A DNA stretch of 64,000 nt from Chloroherpetonaceae bacterium. Its GTDB lineage: Bacteria; Bacteroidota; Chlorobiia; Chlorobiales; Thermochlorobacteraceae. The first letter of the stretch is position 1. Each line of letters starts with the position of its first letter. Under the pieces are notes generated by a model. It was given only the letters and a program-made list of their open reading frames with translations. It had not been told where the DNA came from and did no database searches. This document shows positions 17,311 through 27,310 of the stretch, one piece after another. A program made the translations under genes and the position numbers. The DNA lies in contig JANWWM010000060.1 in the NCBI GenBank assembly GCA_025055975.1, positions 1 to 64,000 on the forward strand, given 5' to 3'.

Positions 17311-18938
17311 TGGGTAAGGTTTCGAATGAGCAAAAGCGTCGTGGCGACTCCTCCTATGACAACGACAACGTCTCGAAAAATTTCCCAACTGCGCGTCCAG
17401 AACTGGCTTTTGGGCTTTTCTTGCACGAGAATCACGTCGCTGGGTTCGATGTCTTCCACATCGTCGGCATCGAGCAAATCGCCCGAATACGGTTTTAAGA
17501 TTTTGACGTCGCCTTTTTGGGCGCGCTCGGTAAAGCCGCCCGCTTTCTTGATGTAGTATTTCAAGTCCGCGCCCTTCTTGTATTCCACGTTGCCGGGCAA
17601 AGCGACGCGCCCAATCACATTGACATAGTTGCGAAACAGCGGGATCGTGATGATGTCGCCCTCTTCCAAAAGAATGTTCTGCGATTCGTCGTTTTCGAGA
17701 AAAAGTTTTTTGAAATTCACGGCGATTTTGCCTTTGGGGTCTTCGCGTTGTCGAGCGACGGCGTATTGATATTCGGGGTCTTCGAGGTCAATCTGTTTGA
17801 TGGTGGAAAGATCAATAGCGGGGCGAATGGCTTTCGGGCGCACGAGCGTGGCTTCTTCGAGCGAAGCGAGTTCGAGAAAGCCGCCCGCTCGCTCAATTAT
17901 GTCGCGCAATCGCGTTTTGCCTTTTTCGATGCGGTAGTAGCCCGGCACTCTGACGCGCCCTTGAACGAGCACGGTTTCGTCGGGTCGCCACAGGGGAATG
18001 CGTCGCACTTGCACGCGGTCGCCGTCTTGCAAGGGCACGTTGGACGATGGCGGAAAGCCGCGCACATCGACGCTGAACGTGTAAGTGCGCAGTTGGTCGG
18101 GAAAGTATCGGATAATGTCGACCGAATCCAAAATCGCGCTTTCAAGCAAGCCGCCCGCAAGTTTGAAGAGCGTGTAGAGCGAATCGCCCTCGACGAACTC
18201 ATAACCGCCAGGATACTTGACCTCGCCGTAAATCGTTACGCCTTTGGTTTGCTTGCTGACTTGAATGATGTCGTTTTCTTGCAAATAAGGGTTGTCGCTG
18301 TTGTCAAGCAAGCGATAGTAGCGAAACACATCGAGCGTCAGAACCGTGTCGGGATTGAAGCGACGCAATCGCACCTGACGAAGCGAAGCGTTTTGCAAAA
18401 TCGGGCTTTGCGAAATCACGTCGGAAAGGCGCGTGGCGGCGTTGACCAAAAGGCGCGTCGGAACGGAAACTTCGCCGACGACATCGACATAGAAACTGCG
18501 CAGCGAGATGAGCGAGACGGTAACGTCGGCGTTGCGATAGACTTTGGCGAATTCGCGGTTCAGAACCTCTTGCGTTTTGTCGAGCGTAAGACCGCGCACG
18601 GAAATTTCTTTCAAGCGCGGAATGATGAGCGTTCCGCTTGGGGTTACGGGAAGTTGATACGTCGTGTAGGTTTGCGAGAAAATCGCAATCAGCAGCACGT
18701 CGCCCGCGCCGACGATGTAATCCTTTGGGACGGCGTTTGGCAAAGTCAAACGATTGGCGCCGAGCGAAGCGTTGGACGGCGCGGAAGCGGGCGCGTTGCC
18801 AAACATTAAGCTTGGCGACGAAGGGGCGACGGGCGTTGAAGAGATGGGCGTTTCTTGCGCCAAGAGCATCGAAACCGAAAGCGATGCGGCAATCGCGCAG
18901 ATTCGGCGTAACTTTGCGATAGTTTCAACGGCAAACAT
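17307..18938 (-). CDS. Wza-like polysaccharide export outer-membrane protein
   Basis: A 543-residue exported protein. The signal peptide ends near LLAQE. A Poly_export domain (KDYIVGAGDVLLIAIF...GTLIIPRLKEISVRGLT) is followed by at least four SLBB/beta-grasp units (VVGEVSVPTRL, IYGEVKYPGGYEF, VQGRVRVPGYYRI, VIGRVALPGNVEY). A C-terminal transmembrane segment (VVVVIGGVATTLLLI) follows. It is longer than E. coli Wza because of the extra SLBB repeats, as is usual in FCB bacteria. The ATG at 18938 was chosen for the signal peptide. It forms an operon with the Wzz-like gene. No glycosyltransferases are nearby. Confidence 0.88.
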   Translation of the reverse strand: MFAVETIAKLRRICAIAASLSVSMLLAQETPISSTPVAPSSPSLMFGNAPASAPSNASLGANRLTLPNAVPKDYIVGAGDVLLIAIFSQTYTTYQLPVTPSGTLIIPRLKEISVRGLTLDKTQEVLNREFAKVYRNADVTVSLISLRSFYVDVVGEVSVPTRLLVNAATRLSDVISQSPILQNASLRQVRLRRFNPDTVLTLDVFRYYRLLDNSDNPYLQENDIIQVSKQTKGVTIYGEVKYPGGYEFVEGDSLYTLFKLAGGLLESAILDSVDIIRYFPDQLRTYTFSVDVRGFPPSSNVPLQDGDRVQVRRIPLWRPDETVLVQGRVRVPGYYRIEKGKTRLRDIIERAGGFLELASLEEATLVRPKAIRPAIDLSTIKQIDLEDPEYQYAVARQREDPKGKIAVNFKKLFLENDESQNILLEEGDIITIPLFRNYVNVIGRVALPGNVEYKKGADLKYYIKKAGGFTERAQKGDVKILKPYSGDLLDADDVEDIEPSDVILVQEKPKSQFWTRSWEIFRDVVVVIGGVATTLLLIRNLTQ

Positions 18939-18945
18939 CCGAAAA

Positions 18946-19137
18946 ATGAAATTTATCGCAGTTGCGTTGGTCGTGGTTGGCATCGTCGGCGCGATTTTCT
19001 CCAACGTGAAGTATCGTCAGCAACTCGAGTGGGAGCACTGGGCTGAAAAGCTAACCTACCTGCTCGCAACGATTGGCAGTTCGGCGATAGCGGTCGTTGG
19101 CGCGGCGTTGCTGATCGCGTCGTTCCAACCTGAATGA
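18946..19137 (+). CDS. Small two-helix membrane protein, unknown
   Basis: A 63-residue protein of two hydrophobic helices (residues 2-20 and 38-58) joined by a charged turn (KYRQQLEWEHWAEK). I do not recognise the family. Its ATG at 18946 is only 7 bases from the divergent Wza start, so the two genes would need promoters inside each other. It ends 3 bases before the convergent pyrH stop. Evidence is the clean hydrophobic pattern and the lack of any other gene here; the ribosome site is weak. Confidence 0.5.
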   Translation: MKFIAVALVVVGIVGAIFSNVKYRQQLEWEHWAEKLTYLLATIGSSAIAVVGAALLIASFQPE

Positions 19138-19140
19138 GCG

Positions 19141-19872
19141 TCAAACGGCTTCGACCGCCTCGCTGACGAGCGTGCCGACGGGTTCGCCCTGGCACAAGCG
19201 AAGCAAATTCCCTCTCGTGTTCATATTCATCACGACGATGGGCAAAGTGTTTTCGCGGCAGAGCGTAATGGCGGTCAAATCCATCACGCGAAGTCCCTTT
19301 TTGAGCACGTCCAAGTAAGAAATGCGCGGAAAGAAATTCGCCGTCGGATTTTTTTCGGGGTCGGAATCATACACGCCCTCGACGCGCGTGCCTTTGATGA
19401 TGACGTCGGCTTCGATTTCGACGGCGCGCAGGGCGGCAGCCGTGTCGGTCGTGAAATACGGGTTGCCCGTGCCCGCCCCGAAAATCACGACGCGCTCTTT
19501 TTCCAAGTGGCGAATGGCGCGGCGACGAATGAACGGCTCGGCGATTTGCTCCATCTTGATGGCGGTCAAAAGTCGCGTGAAAACGCCTTGCCGTTCCAGC
19601 GCGTCTTGCATCGCAAGCGAATTGATGACGGTGGCGAGCATTCCCATGTGGTCGGCTTGGACGCGATCCATATTTTCCGCCGCTTTTGAGACGCCGCGAA
19701 AAATGTTCCCCCCGCCAATCACGATGCCCACCTGAACGCCAAGCTGATGCACGGACTTTATTTCCGTGGCGAATTGATCGAGAATCGCGTTGTCGATGCC
19801 ATAACCTTGCGAACCCATCAGGGCTTCGCCGCTAAGTTTGAGCAGAATGCGTTTGTATTTAAGCCCCGTCAT
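19141..19872 (-). CDS. pyrH: Uridylate kinase (UMP kinase)
   Basis: PyrH phosphorylates UMP to UDP in pyrimidine nucleotide synthesis, as a cytoplasmic hexamer. The 243-residue protein has [59 protein letters not shown] and [13 protein letters not shown], all family hallmarks. The start at 19872 gives the standard N terminus ([13 protein letters not shown]). It ends the rplM-rpsI-rpsB-tsf-pyrH series, an order common in bacteria, but a strong terminator separates it from tsf. It may therefore depend on read-through or its own promoter. Confidence 0.95.
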   Translation of the reverse strand: MTGLKYKRILLKLSGEALMGSQGYGIDNAILDQFATEIKSVHQLGVQVGIVIGGGNIFRGVSKAAENMDRVQADHMGMLATVINSLAMQDALERQGVFTRLLTAIKMEQIAEPFIRRRAIRHLEKERVVIFGAGTGNPYFTTDTAAALRAVEIEADVIIKGTRVEGVYDSDPEKNPTANFFPRISYLDVLKKGLRVMDLTAITLCRENTLPIVVMNMNTRGNLLRLCQGEPVGTLVSEAVEAV

Positions 19873-19896
19873 AATCGGATTAAATTGCGTTTGGGC

Positions 19897-19925
19897 AAAA
19901 AAAAGTCTCGCAACCGCGAGACTTT
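19897..19925 (-). terminator. Rho-independent terminator between tsf and pyrH
   Basis: Read on the minus strand, a perfect 10-bp stem (AAAGTCTCGC with GCGAGACTTT, bases 19925-19916 and 19911-19902) with a 4-base loop is followed by a run of eight T. It lies just after the tsf stop and 25 bases before the pyrH start, so tsf transcription should largely end here. Confidence 0.85.
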
Positions 19926-19931
19926 CAAACT

Positions 19932-20783
19932 TCATCGCTCGCCGAGCTGGAATCGAACAAATCGCTTCACCTCGACGGAGCCCGCTTCTTTGAGAAGTTC
20001 GGCGATGCTTTTGTCGCTATCCTTGAAGTAAGGCTGATCGAGCAAGACGACCTCTTGGTAGAACTTTTCAAGCCGTCCGTTGACGATGCGCTCGATGACT
20101 TGCGGCGGCTTGCCTTCGTTTTTGGCTTGCTCGCGCAGAATTTCGGCTTCTTTTTCGATGGTTTCTTTGGGCAAATCGGCGCGCGTGAGCGCAAGCGGAG
20201 CGGAAGCGGCGACTTGCATCGCAATTTCTTTTCCGATGTTGCCGTTGTTGCCGTTCACGCCCGTCAGATGAACCATCGTGCCGAGCCGCGAGCCAGGGTG
20301 AATGTATGACGAAATCACGCCTTCGGACGCTTCAAGCAGGGAAATGCGGCTGACGACGATTTTTTCGCCGAGCTTGCCCGTCATCGTCTCGATGGCTTGC
20401 GAGACGGGAAGATGGTCGAAGTCCGCGCCGAGTTGAATTTGGCTCAACGCTTCGAGCGTGGAGATTTTGCGTTCAAGCGCGGCGTTGGCGACGGCGTTGG
20501 CGAATTTGAGGAAGCTTTCGTTGCGCGCCACGAAGTCGGTTTCGCAGTTGACTTCGACCATCACGGCGAGTTTGTCGTCGGGCGTTTTGGCGATGACGAT
20601 CGCGCCTTCTTTGGCTTCGCGGTCGGCGCGTTTTGCCGCGATAGCCGCGCCTTGCTTGCGAAGATGCTCAATGGCTTTCTCGATGTCGCCGCCCGATTGT
20701 TCGAGGGCTTTTTTGCAGTCTGCCATGCCTGCGCCCGTTTTGTCGCGCAGTTCCTTGACGAGCTTGGCTGAAATTTCCGCCAT
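19932..20783 (-). CDS. tsf: Translation elongation factor Ts
   Basis: EF-Ts exchanges GDP for GTP on EF-Tu. The 283-residue protein has the UBA-like N terminus ([20 protein letters not shown]), the TDFVARN motif that contacts EF-Tu, and [12 protein letters not shown]. It lies 88 bases downstream of rpsB on the same strand, the usual pairing, and is closed by a terminator. Nothing unusual was seen. Confidence 0.96.
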   Translation of the reverse strand: MAEISAKLVKELRDKTGAGMADCKKALEQSGGDIEKAIEHLRKQGAAIAAKRADREAKEGAIVIAKTPDDKLAVMVEVNCETDFVARNESFLKFANAVANAALERKISTLEALSQIQLGADFDHLPVSQAIETMTGKLGEKIVVSRISLLEASEGVISSYIHPGSRLGTMVHLTGVNGNNGNIGKEIAMQVAASAPLALTRADLPKETIEKEAEILREQAKNEGKPPQVIERIVNGRLEKFYQEVVLLDQPYFKDSDKSIAELLKEAGSVEVKRFVRFQLGER

Positions 20784-20871
20784 GTTGTTCGTGGTAAGGT
20801 GAAGGTTTTGAAATCGCGCGGGGAGAGCTGAACGGACGTTTCGGATTCAGCCCTCGCCCACGTTGGCTCGG

Positions 20872-21603
20872 TTATTCTTTGCTATCTATGGTTTCTTCCA
20901 TCGCGTCTTCTTCTTTCTGCGCCGTCGTGGCGTTGATGATGGCGTCGGCAAACGCGGTCGTGATGAGCTCGATCGAGCGAATCGAGTCGTCGTTTGCGGG
21001 AATGACGTGCGTGATGTTGTCAGGGTCGCAATTCGTGTCCACGATGGCGAAAATCGGAATGCCCAAGAGCGACGCTTCCTTGACGGCGATATGCTCTTTT
21101 TTGACATCGACCACGTAGAGCGCGGCGGGCAAACGGGTCATTTCCGAGATGCCGCCCAAAACCTTGACGAGCTTTTCTTTCTCGCGCGTGAGCATCAAGC
21201 GTTCCTTTTTGGTGATGATGTCGAAGGTGCCGTCGTTTTCCATTCGCTCAATGGCGTTCATTCGGCGAATGCTTTGACGAATGGTCGAGAAGTTGGTGAG
21301 CATTCCGCCAAGCCAACGCTCCGACACGTAGGGCATTCCGCAGCGCGTCGCTTGTTCGGCGATGATGGCTTTGGCTTGCTTTTTCGTGCCGACGAAGAGG
21401 ATTTCTTTTCCCGTAGAGGCAAGGGCTTCAACGGCGTTGAAAGCGTCTTCCGCCATCGCAACCGTTTTTTTGAGGTCGATGATGTGAATGCCGTTTTTCT
21501 CCATGAAGATATACGGCTTCATTTTCGGGCACCAGCGGCGCGTCAGATGCCCGAAGTGCGCGCCCGCTTTGAGCAGGTCTTCGATTTGAAGTCGAGCGTT
21601 CAT
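20872..21603 (-). CDS. rpsB: 30S ribosomal protein S2
   Basis: A 243-residue S2 protein. [56 protein letters not shown] and [14 protein letters not shown] are diagnostic. It starts with an ATG at 21603 and lies 132 bases after rpsI. That spacer (21604-21735) shows no gene or clear terminator. Confidence 0.97.
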   Translation of the reverse strand: MNARLQIEDLLKAGAHFGHLTRRWCPKMKPYIFMEKNGIHIIDLKKTVAMAEDAFNAVEALASTGKEILFVGTKKQAKAIIAEQATRCGMPYVSERWLGGMLTNFSTIRQSIRRMNAIERMENDGTFDIITKKERLMLTREKEKLVKVLGGISEMTRLPAALYVVDVKKEHIAVKEASLLGIPIFAIVDTNCDPDNITHVIPANDDSIRSIELITTAFADAIINATTAQKEEDAMEETIDSKE

Positions 21604-21735
21604 GCGTGTTGATGCGTTTGAGTTAAACCTCTACCGCATTCGCGCGAAGAATCTCACCGCCCTGATGAGACACCCCTCCGCGCGTCGCGCCCGAAGGCGC
21701 AAATGCGATATGCGTGATGAAAAAATCGGAGCCAA

Positions 21736-22125
21736 TCAACGCTTCGAGAATTGGAAACGGCGACGAGCCTTGCGACGACCATACTTTTTGCGCTCGACCA
21801 TTCGCGGATCGCGCGTCAACAAGCCCTCTTTGCGCAGCGTGGCGCGAGCGTTCTCGTCGTATTCCAAAATCGCCCGCGCGATGGCAAGACGAACCGCGCC
21901 CGCCTGACCCGAAACGCCGCCGCCTTGAACGTTGATTTGAGCGTCGAATTTACCCAGATTGTCCGTAACCATCAACGCCTTGATGGCGTCTTCTCGCAGA
22001 ATGGGATTGGGAAAATAGTTTTCTAACGAGCGACCGTTGATGGTGATGTTGCCCGTGCCAGGCTTGAGAAAAACGCGAGCGACCGATGTTTTGCGTCGCC
22101 CCGTCGCGTTGAGAAGTTCAGCCAT
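21736..22125 (-). CDS. rpsI: 30S ribosomal protein S9
   Basis: A 129-residue S9 protein ending in the characteristic basic tail [18 protein letters not shown], whose last residues reach the ribosomal P site. [18 protein letters not shown] and [19 protein letters not shown]-like segments confirm it. It starts 6 bases after rplM and is co-transcribed with it. Confidence 0.97.
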   Translation of the reverse strand: MAELLNATGRRKTSVARVFLKPGTGNITINGRSLENYFPNPILREDAIKALMVTDNLGKFDAQINVQGGGVSGQAGAVRLAIARAILEYDENARATLRKEGLLTRDPRMVERKKYGRRKARRRFQFSKR

Positions 22126-22131
22126 ATCGCG

Positions 22132-22584
22132 TTAGTTGAGTTTGAGTTCCTCTGGACGTTGCGCGCCGTGCGGATGCTCCGCGCCCGCGTAGACTTTGAG
22201 CTTGCGGAAAATTTTGCGACCAAGAGAATTCTTGGGCAACATTCCCCAAACCGCGTCTTCGATGACGCGCTCAGGCTTTTTGGCGAGCACGTCGCGGTAT
22301 TTCTCGAAGCGCGCCCCGCCCGGATAGAGCGTGTTGTGGTAGTAGACTTTCTTCTGAAACTTGCCGCCCGTAACGCGGATTTTCGCGGCGTTGATGACGA
22401 TGACGTAGTCGCCCGTATCCACGTGAGGCGTGAATTGAGGCTTATGCTTTCCGCGCAAAATTTTGGCGATTTGCGACGTGAATCGTCCGAGCGTTTTGCC
22501 TTCCGCGTCGGCAATCCACCACTTTTGCTCCACTTCGCCCGGCTTGGCTGAATAGGTGCGGAAACTTTGCGTGTCGAGTTTCAT
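22132..22584 (-). CDS. rplM: 50S ribosomal protein L13
   Basis: A 150-residue L13 protein with [45 protein letters not shown] and [13 protein letters not shown]. The ATG at 22584 gives the standard N terminus; the frame runs to 22647 without homology. It is the first gene of the minus-strand ribosomal series. The 270 bases up to the tRNA (22585-22854) hold no gene and should contain its promoter. Confidence 0.97.
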   Translation of the reverse strand: MKLDTQSFRTYSAKPGEVEQKWWIADAEGKTLGRFTSQIAKILRGKHKPQFTPHVDTGDYVIVINAAKIRVTGGKFQKKVYYHNTLYPGGARFEKYRDVLAKKPERVIEDAVWGMLPKNSLGRKIFRKLKVYAGAEHPHGAQRPEELKLN

Positions 22585-22854
22585 GGTTCGTGAGTTGTCG
22601 CTTGCAAAAAGAGCCGCAAATGTAGAAGTTTTGAGCGAAAATTCCAAAGACGCATCGAGCGCGTCGACAAATTCCTCAAATCGCGTCGTGAGCGCGGAAA
22701 ACCTTGTCGTTCTCGCAGAAAACGGCGCTCGTCATTCCGAGTCTCAAAGGCTGCGAGGCGCGGATAGTCAATTTCGAGTTGAGGCTCTCGTTTTCATTTT
22801 GAAAAATCGCGCGCTTGCGTATTTTTGAGCCTCTCCGTTTTTAAGAAGGCGCGA

Positions 22855-22931
22855 GGGCAATTAGCTCAGTTGGTTAGAGCGTTCGCTTCACACGCGAAAG
22901 GTCGCTAGTTCGAATCTAGCATTGCCCACCA
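22855..22931 (+). tRNA. tRNA-Val (anticodon CAC)
   Basis: A complete cloverleaf. The 7-bp acceptor stem GGGCAAT/ATTGCCC is followed by A and an encoded CCA. The D arm contains TAGCTCAGTTGGTTAGAGC. The anticodon stem TTCGC/GCGAA carries the loop TTCACAC, giving anticodon CAC. The T arm is GCTAGTTCGAATCTAGC. It is the only tRNA found and shows no sign of an integrated element on either side. Confidence 0.95.
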
Positions 22932-23055
22932 AGTTCCTCGTCGCTCGTCTCGCGCCTGAACGCGACGCGCTCCCGTCGGCGAAGTTTTGGAGCGAATCGT
23001 TTTTTGCAGATGCTTTCGCGCCTCGTCAGTGCGTTAATTCAAATTCGCAAACGCG

Positions 23056-26000
23056 ATGCAACCGTCTCCGAGTTCTTCCAAGCAAGGTTATTACCGCCAA
23101 CCCGCGCTCCATCAAGACAGAATCGTGTTCGTTTCCGAAGACGATCTTTGGGAAGTAAGCGTCAAAGGCGGGGTCGCCAATCGCCTGACGGCGACCCTTT
23201 CCGAATGTTCTTCGCCCGCGATTTCGCCCGACGGCAAATGGATTGCCTTCACGAGCAAAGACGAAGGGCACCCCGAAGTTTATGTGATGCAATCCGATGG
23301 AGGCAATCCGAAACGACTCACGTTTTTGGGCGCGACGCTGACGCGCGTTTTGGGCTGGAAAGACGGATACATCATCTTCACGAGCAACGCCAAGCAAGCC
23401 TTCCGAAAGTTCCAATGCTTGATGCGCATTTCGCTCGAAGGCGGCGAGCCGCAATCGCTCAAACTCGGACACGGCGTTGCGATTTCATTCGGCAAAAACG
23501 GCGGAAGCGTCATCGGCAGAAATAGCGCCGACGCGGCGCGTTGGAAACGCTACAAAGGCGGAACGGCGGGCGAAATTTGGCTCGACAAAGACGGTTCGGG
23601 CAAATACGAAAATTTCAGCGCCAAACTTGGCTTCAAAAGCAACTTCGTGACGCCGATTTGGATTGACCTTGACGGCGAATCGCGCATTTACTTCGTCAGC
23701 GACCACGACGGCATCGGCAACATCTATTCCGCTTCGCTCGATGCGACCGACCTCAAACAGCACACGTTTCACGACGATTACTACGTGCGTTATCCGCAAA
23801 AAGACGGCGCGGGCGGAAATCGCATCGTCTATCATGCGGGCGCGGATTTGTTCATCTTCGACGCGGAAAAGAACGCCTACGAAAAAATCGACATTCAGTA
23901 TCGCAGTCCCTTCACGCAGCGCAACCGCAAGTTCGTCGACGCGCAGAAGCATCTGGAAACTTATTTCCTTCACCCCGACGGCGAGCGCGTCGCCATCACG
24001 ACGCGCGGACATGCCTTCGGAATGCATCTTGCCGAAGGCGCGGTAACCGAGTTCGGCAAGGACGACGTGGCGCGCTATCGCCTCGCGCAATTTTTGCACG
24101 ACGGCAAAACGCTCGTCGTCATCTCCGACGCTTCGGGCGAAGAGCGGCTCGAACTCTATTCCGCCGAAGAAGGCAAACTCAACCAGTTCATCAAGCGATT
24201 CGAAGACCTCGACATCGGTCGCGCCTTGATGATGCGCGTCTCGCCGAAAGCCAATCACGCATGCCTTTCGAATCATCGCCAAGAGCTTTTCTTCGTCGAT
24301 CTCGACGCGGGCGAAATGCGTCTGGTCGCAAAAAGCAAATTCCAACGCATTGGCGGCTTTTCGTGGTCGCCCGATGGCAAGTTCATCGCCTACGGCTTCG
24401 CCTTCTCGCCCGAAAAGAGCGCGATTGAAATCTACGACATCGAGCGAGGCGAATCGCATCGCGTTACGAACCCCGTCTTGATTGACGAACAGCCGTGTTT
24501 CGACGTGGAAGGGAAGTATCTTTACTTTCTTTCCAAGCGCGTCTTCAACCCCGTCTACGACGACGTGCATTTCGATTTGAATTTTCCGCGCGCCACGAAG
24601 CCTTATCTCATCACGCTTCGAAAGGATTTGCCGTCGCCCTTTCTCGTCGAGCCGAAACTTTCCGCGAAACCGCTCACGACGGAAACGTTCGCCGAGCGCG
24701 GCGCAAACGGCAACGGGAGCGACAAGCGCGAAATTTCCGTGCAGATCGATTTCGACGGCATCGCGGAGCGCGTCGTGGAGTTTCCCGTTCCCGAAGGTCG
24801 CTACGTGGCGATTGGCGCGGCGAAAGGCAAGGCGTTCTTCCTCAACAACCCGATTCAGGGCGCGATGAGCGACGAACGTGCGGGCGGCGCGCTGGAAGTT
24901 TTCCGATTCGACGAGAAAAAGCGCGAAACGCTCTTCGAAGACGTCGAATCCTTCGAACTCTCGCCCGACGGCAAAACGCTCGTGATGTCGCAGAAGGGAA
25001 GCCTGCGCTACGCTCAAACGCATGCGCTCTGCGACAAGACGAAAGAGACCAAGCAACTCAATCTCTCGCGCATTCGGCTTTCGATCGTGCCGCTCTACGA
25101 ATGGACGCAGATGTATCGAGAAGCGTGGCGATTGCAGCGCGACCAATTCTGGACGGAAGATATGTCGAAGGTCGATTGGAACGCCGTGTATCATCGTTAC
25201 CTGCCGCTCTTGGCGCGCGTCGCCTCTCGCGTGGAGTTTTCGGACTTGATGTGGGAGATGCAAGGCGAATTGGGCACGTCGCACGCTTACGAGATGGGCG
25301 GCGATTATCGTCCCGAACCCAAATACCCATTGGGCTTTCTGGGCGCGGATGTCGAGTTTGACGCCGAACTCAAAGCGTATCGCATCGCTTACATTCCCGA
25401 CGGCGACCATTGGGAAGACGGCAAAGGCTCTTCGCTCAAAACGCCAGGCGCCAATCTCTCCGTCGGCGACTTGATTTTGGGCGTGAACGGAACGCCCGTC
25501 AGCGAGCGCGTGCCGCTTGGCGAACTCTTGGTCAATCAAGCCGCCACGCCGATTACGCTCACGGTCGCCGACAAACAGAAGCAAAACGTTCGCTCCGTGG
25601 TCGTCAAAACGCTCGCCAGCGAAGAAATGCTCCGCTATCGAGATTGGGTCAATCGCAATGCCAAGTGGGTGCGCGAAAAATCGGAAGGCAAGGTCGGCTA
25701 TGTGCACGTGCCGAATATGCAAGCCTGGGGCTACGCGGAATTCCATCGCGCCTATCTTGCCGAATACGATTGCGAGGGCTTAATCGTCGATGTGCGCTTC
25801 AACGGGGGCGGACACGTCTCGCAACTGTTGCTCGAAAAGCTCAACCGCAAGCGATTGGGCTACGACGTGTCGCGTTGGAACGAACATCCCGAACCTTACC
25901 CCGCGTATGCCACCTTCGGCAACGTCGTGGCGCTCACGAATGAATTTGCGGGGTCGGACGGCGACATTTTCTCGCATTCCTTCAAGATGATGAAGCTTGG

Positions 26001-26313
26001 AACTTTGGTCGGAAAGCGCACTTGGGGCGGCGTGATTGGCATCTATCCGCGCCATGCGCTCGCCGACGGCGGCTTGACGACTCAGCCCGAATTTTCGTTC
26101 TGGTTCTTCGATGTCGGCTGGGGCGTGGAAAACTACGGCACCGACCCCGACGTGTTTGTCGACATCGCGCCGCACGACTATTGCTGTCAAAGAGACCCGC
26201 AATTAGAAAAGGCTCTGGAACTCGTGATGGAAAAAATCCGTCAAAATCCCGCTCGCTTGCCCGATTTCACGAAGCGTCCGAACCTGGCGTTGCCAAAATC
26301 CGCGCTCGTTTGA
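23056..26313 (+). CDS. Tricorn-type protease with PDZ domain
   Basis: A 1085-residue homologue of Tricorn, which degrades oligopeptides released by larger proteases. WD40-like propellers fill residues ~15-640 (FVSEDDLWEVSVKGG, PAISPDGKWIAFTS). A helical core domain, a PDZ domain (~775-870, SVGDLILGVNGTPV) and an S41 catalytic domain follow. The probable triad is His743 (GTSHAYE), Ser967 (FAGSDGD) and Glu1025 (VENYG), almost the same numbering as His746, Ser965 and Glu1023 of Thermoplasma Tricorn. There is no signal peptide, so it acts in the cytoplasm. A terminator follows at 26338. Confidence 0.93.
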   Translation: MQPSPSSSKQGYYRQPALHQDRIVFVSEDDLWEVSVKGGVANRLTATLSECSSPAISPDGKWIAFTSKDEGHPEVYVMQSDGGNPKRLTFLGATLTRVLGWKDGYIIFTSNAKQAFRKFQCLMRISLEGGEPQSLKLGHGVAISFGKNGGSVIGRNSADAARWKRYKGGTAGEIWLDKDGSGKYENFSAKLGFKSNFVTPIWIDLDGESRIYFVSDHDGIGNIYSASLDATDLKQHTFHDDYYVRYPQKDGAGGNRIVYHAGADLFIFDAEKNAYEKIDIQYRSPFTQRNRKFVDAQKHLETYFLHPDGERVAITTRGHAFGMHLAEGAVTEFGKDDVARYRLAQFLHDGKTLVVISDASGEERLELYSAEEGKLNQFIKRFEDLDIGRALMMRVSPKANHACLSNHRQELFFVDLDAGEMRLVAKSKFQRIGGFSWSPDGKFIAYGFAFSPEKSAIEIYDIERGESHRVTNPVLIDEQPCFDVEGKYLYFLSKRVFNPVYDDVHFDLNFPRATKPYLITLRKDLPSPFLVEPKLSAKPLTTETFAERGANGNGSDKREISVQIDFDGIAERVVEFPVPEGRYVAIGAAKGKAFFLNNPIQGAMSDERAGGALEVFRFDEKKRETLFEDVESFELSPDGKTLVMSQKGSLRYAQTHALCDKTKETKQLNLSRIRLSIVPLYEWTQMYREAWRLQRDQFWTEDMSKVDWNAVYHRYLPLLARVASRVEFSDLMWEMQGELGTSHAYEMGGDYRPEPKYPLGFLGADVEFDAELKAYRIAYIPDGDHWEDGKGSSLKTPGANLSVGDLILGVNGTPVSERVPLGELLVNQAATPITLTVADKQKQNVRSVVVKTLASEEMLRYRDWVNRNAKWVREKSEGKVGYVHVPNMQAWGYAEFHRAYLAEYDCEGLIVDVRFNGGGHVSQLLLEKLNRKRLGYDVSRWNEHPEPYPAYATFGNVVALTNEFAGSDGDIFSHSFKMMKLGTLVGKRTWGGVIGIYPRHALADGGLTTQPEFSFWFFDVGWGVENYGTDPDVFVDIAPHDYCCQRDPQLEKALELVMEKIRQNPARLPDFTKRPNLALPKSALV

Positions 26314-26337
26314 GTTCGAACCGTTGCCGCTGTTTCC

Positions 26338-26370
26338 AAGCCTGAACCTCTCGTTCAGGCTTTGTCGTTT
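26338..26370 (+). terminator. Probable terminator after the Tricorn gene
   Basis: AAGCCTGAAC (26338-26347) and GTTCAGGCTT (26353-26362) form a perfect 10-bp stem with a 5-base loop. The following T-tract is broken (TGTCGTTTTT), so efficiency is uncertain. Bases 26371-26565 contain no gene. Confidence 0.7.
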
Positions 26371-26520
26371 TTGGGCGACAGGCGCGAAGCGAAAGTTGTC
26401 GCGTTTTTGCGACAAGTCGCGCCGATTCGCTCGCGTTTCCGTCAAAACGAAGTTGGCACGAATTTAGAGCGTTAAGCGATTGAAAGTTTGTTTCAAGACG
26501 ACTTTCATTTAACTTCAACC

Positions 26521-26534
26521 GCCGTTCAAACGGC
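26521..26534. promoter_or_regulatory. Inverted repeat beside a possible -10 element
   Basis: GCCGTT CA AACGGC is a 6-bp inverted repeat directly followed by TATTAT (26535-26540), a possible -10 hexamer. It lies 32 bases before the outer-membrane protein start at 26566. No good -35 box is visible. It could be an operator or an mRNA leader hairpin. Confidence 0.3.
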
Positions 26535-26565
26535 TATTATGTTCAACCAAAACATCAATCCGACA

Positions 26566-27207
26566 ATGAAAAAACTCTTTGCGTTTCTCGTCGCGTTCTT
26601 GCTTGTTTCTGCTGCGGCGAAGGCTCAACTTTACATAACGGGCGGCATTTCCGCGTTTGGCGGCGACGCTTTCAAACAAGTCGCAACGTCGGGCAGAGGC
26701 AGCCAACAACAGCAAGCCCAAGCCGCCGCCGAACTCAGCGCAGGCTTCAACGCGGGGGTCAAGTATAAGTATAAGTTGCCCATTCCGATTCTCGGGGTCA
26801 GCGCGGTCGGGCACTTCAACTATGCCACGGGCAAATCGCAAGAGCCTTCGTCCACGGTGCAGAACCAAACCTTTACTCCGCCTCAAAGAAACATCACCGC
26901 GCTTGTCTATGGCGTGGGCGTGGAAGTTGTCCCGATTGGCTTCCTGCCCATCATCGACCCTTACGTCAGCCTCGATTACACGCTGAACTCGGTCAAAACG
27001 AAACAAGATGCGCTCGTATTCAACAATCAGACGATTGTGCCTGCGTCTGAGGGAACGCAATCGGGCTCGGGGCTTGGCATTGGCATCGGCACGGGCATCA
27101 AGTTGCCCATCATTCCGATTCTCTTCGACGTGGAGCTCAAGTATCGAATGCTCGGCAACAGCCAAAACTTGCTGACCGTGAATCTCGGCGCGGGATTGAG
27201 CTTCTAA
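26566..27207 (+). CDS. Small outer-membrane beta-barrel protein
   Basis: A 213-residue exported protein. The signal peptide MKKLFAFLVAFLLVSAAAKAQ is followed by alternating hydrophobic strands with Gly-rich turns (SAGFNAGVKYKYKLPI, GIGIGTGIKLPI). It ends with NLGAGLSF, a C-terminal aromatic typical of outer-membrane barrels. The family is not recognised; the pattern suggests an eight-strand OmpA/OmpW-like barrel. The ATG at 26566 was chosen for the signal peptide. A strong terminator follows, so it is monocistronic. Confidence 0.72.
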   Translation: MKKLFAFLVAFLLVSAAAKAQLYITGGISAFGGDAFKQVATSGRGSQQQQAQAAAELSAGFNAGVKYKYKLPIPILGVSAVGHFNYATGKSQEPSSTVQNQTFTPPQRNITALVYGVGVEVVPIGFLPIIDPYVSLDYTLNSVKTKQDALVFNNQTIVPASEGTQSGSGLGIGIGTGIKLPIIPILFDVELKYRMLGNSQNLLTVNLGAGLSF

Positions 27208-27225
27208 GCCTGAGTTGAGCGACTG

Positions 27226-27254
27226 AAAGCCGCTCCGTTTGGGGCGGCTTTTTT
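27226..27254 (+). terminator. Rho-independent terminator
   Basis: AAAGCCGCTCC (27226-27236), loop GTTT, and GGGGCGGCTTT (27241-27251) form an 11-bp stem with one G-T pair, followed by T. It ends the barrel-protein transcript. Confidence 0.85.
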
Positions 27255-27310
27255 ATTCGAGGCGCAGTTGCGAACTTTGCGCTTCTCCAACGCAAAACGA
27301 TTCAACGGAG

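Noticed and set aside
17517-18809. Plus-strand frame of 430 codons opposite the Wza-like gene
   Set aside because: No recognisable motif or ribosome site. It mirrors SLBB repeats and is a codon-bias artefact.
22648-22854. Extra RNA or gene between rplM and tRNA-Val
   Set aside because: A possible TTGAAA lies near 22799 but no matching -10 box at the right distance, and no fold or frame stands out.
23485-25746. Very long open frame antisense to the Tricorn gene (753 codons)
   Set aside because: Its composition (Arg, Val, Ala and Asp rich, no motif) is what GC-rich codons give on the opposite strand. The Tricorn triad and domains are unmistakable in the sense frame.
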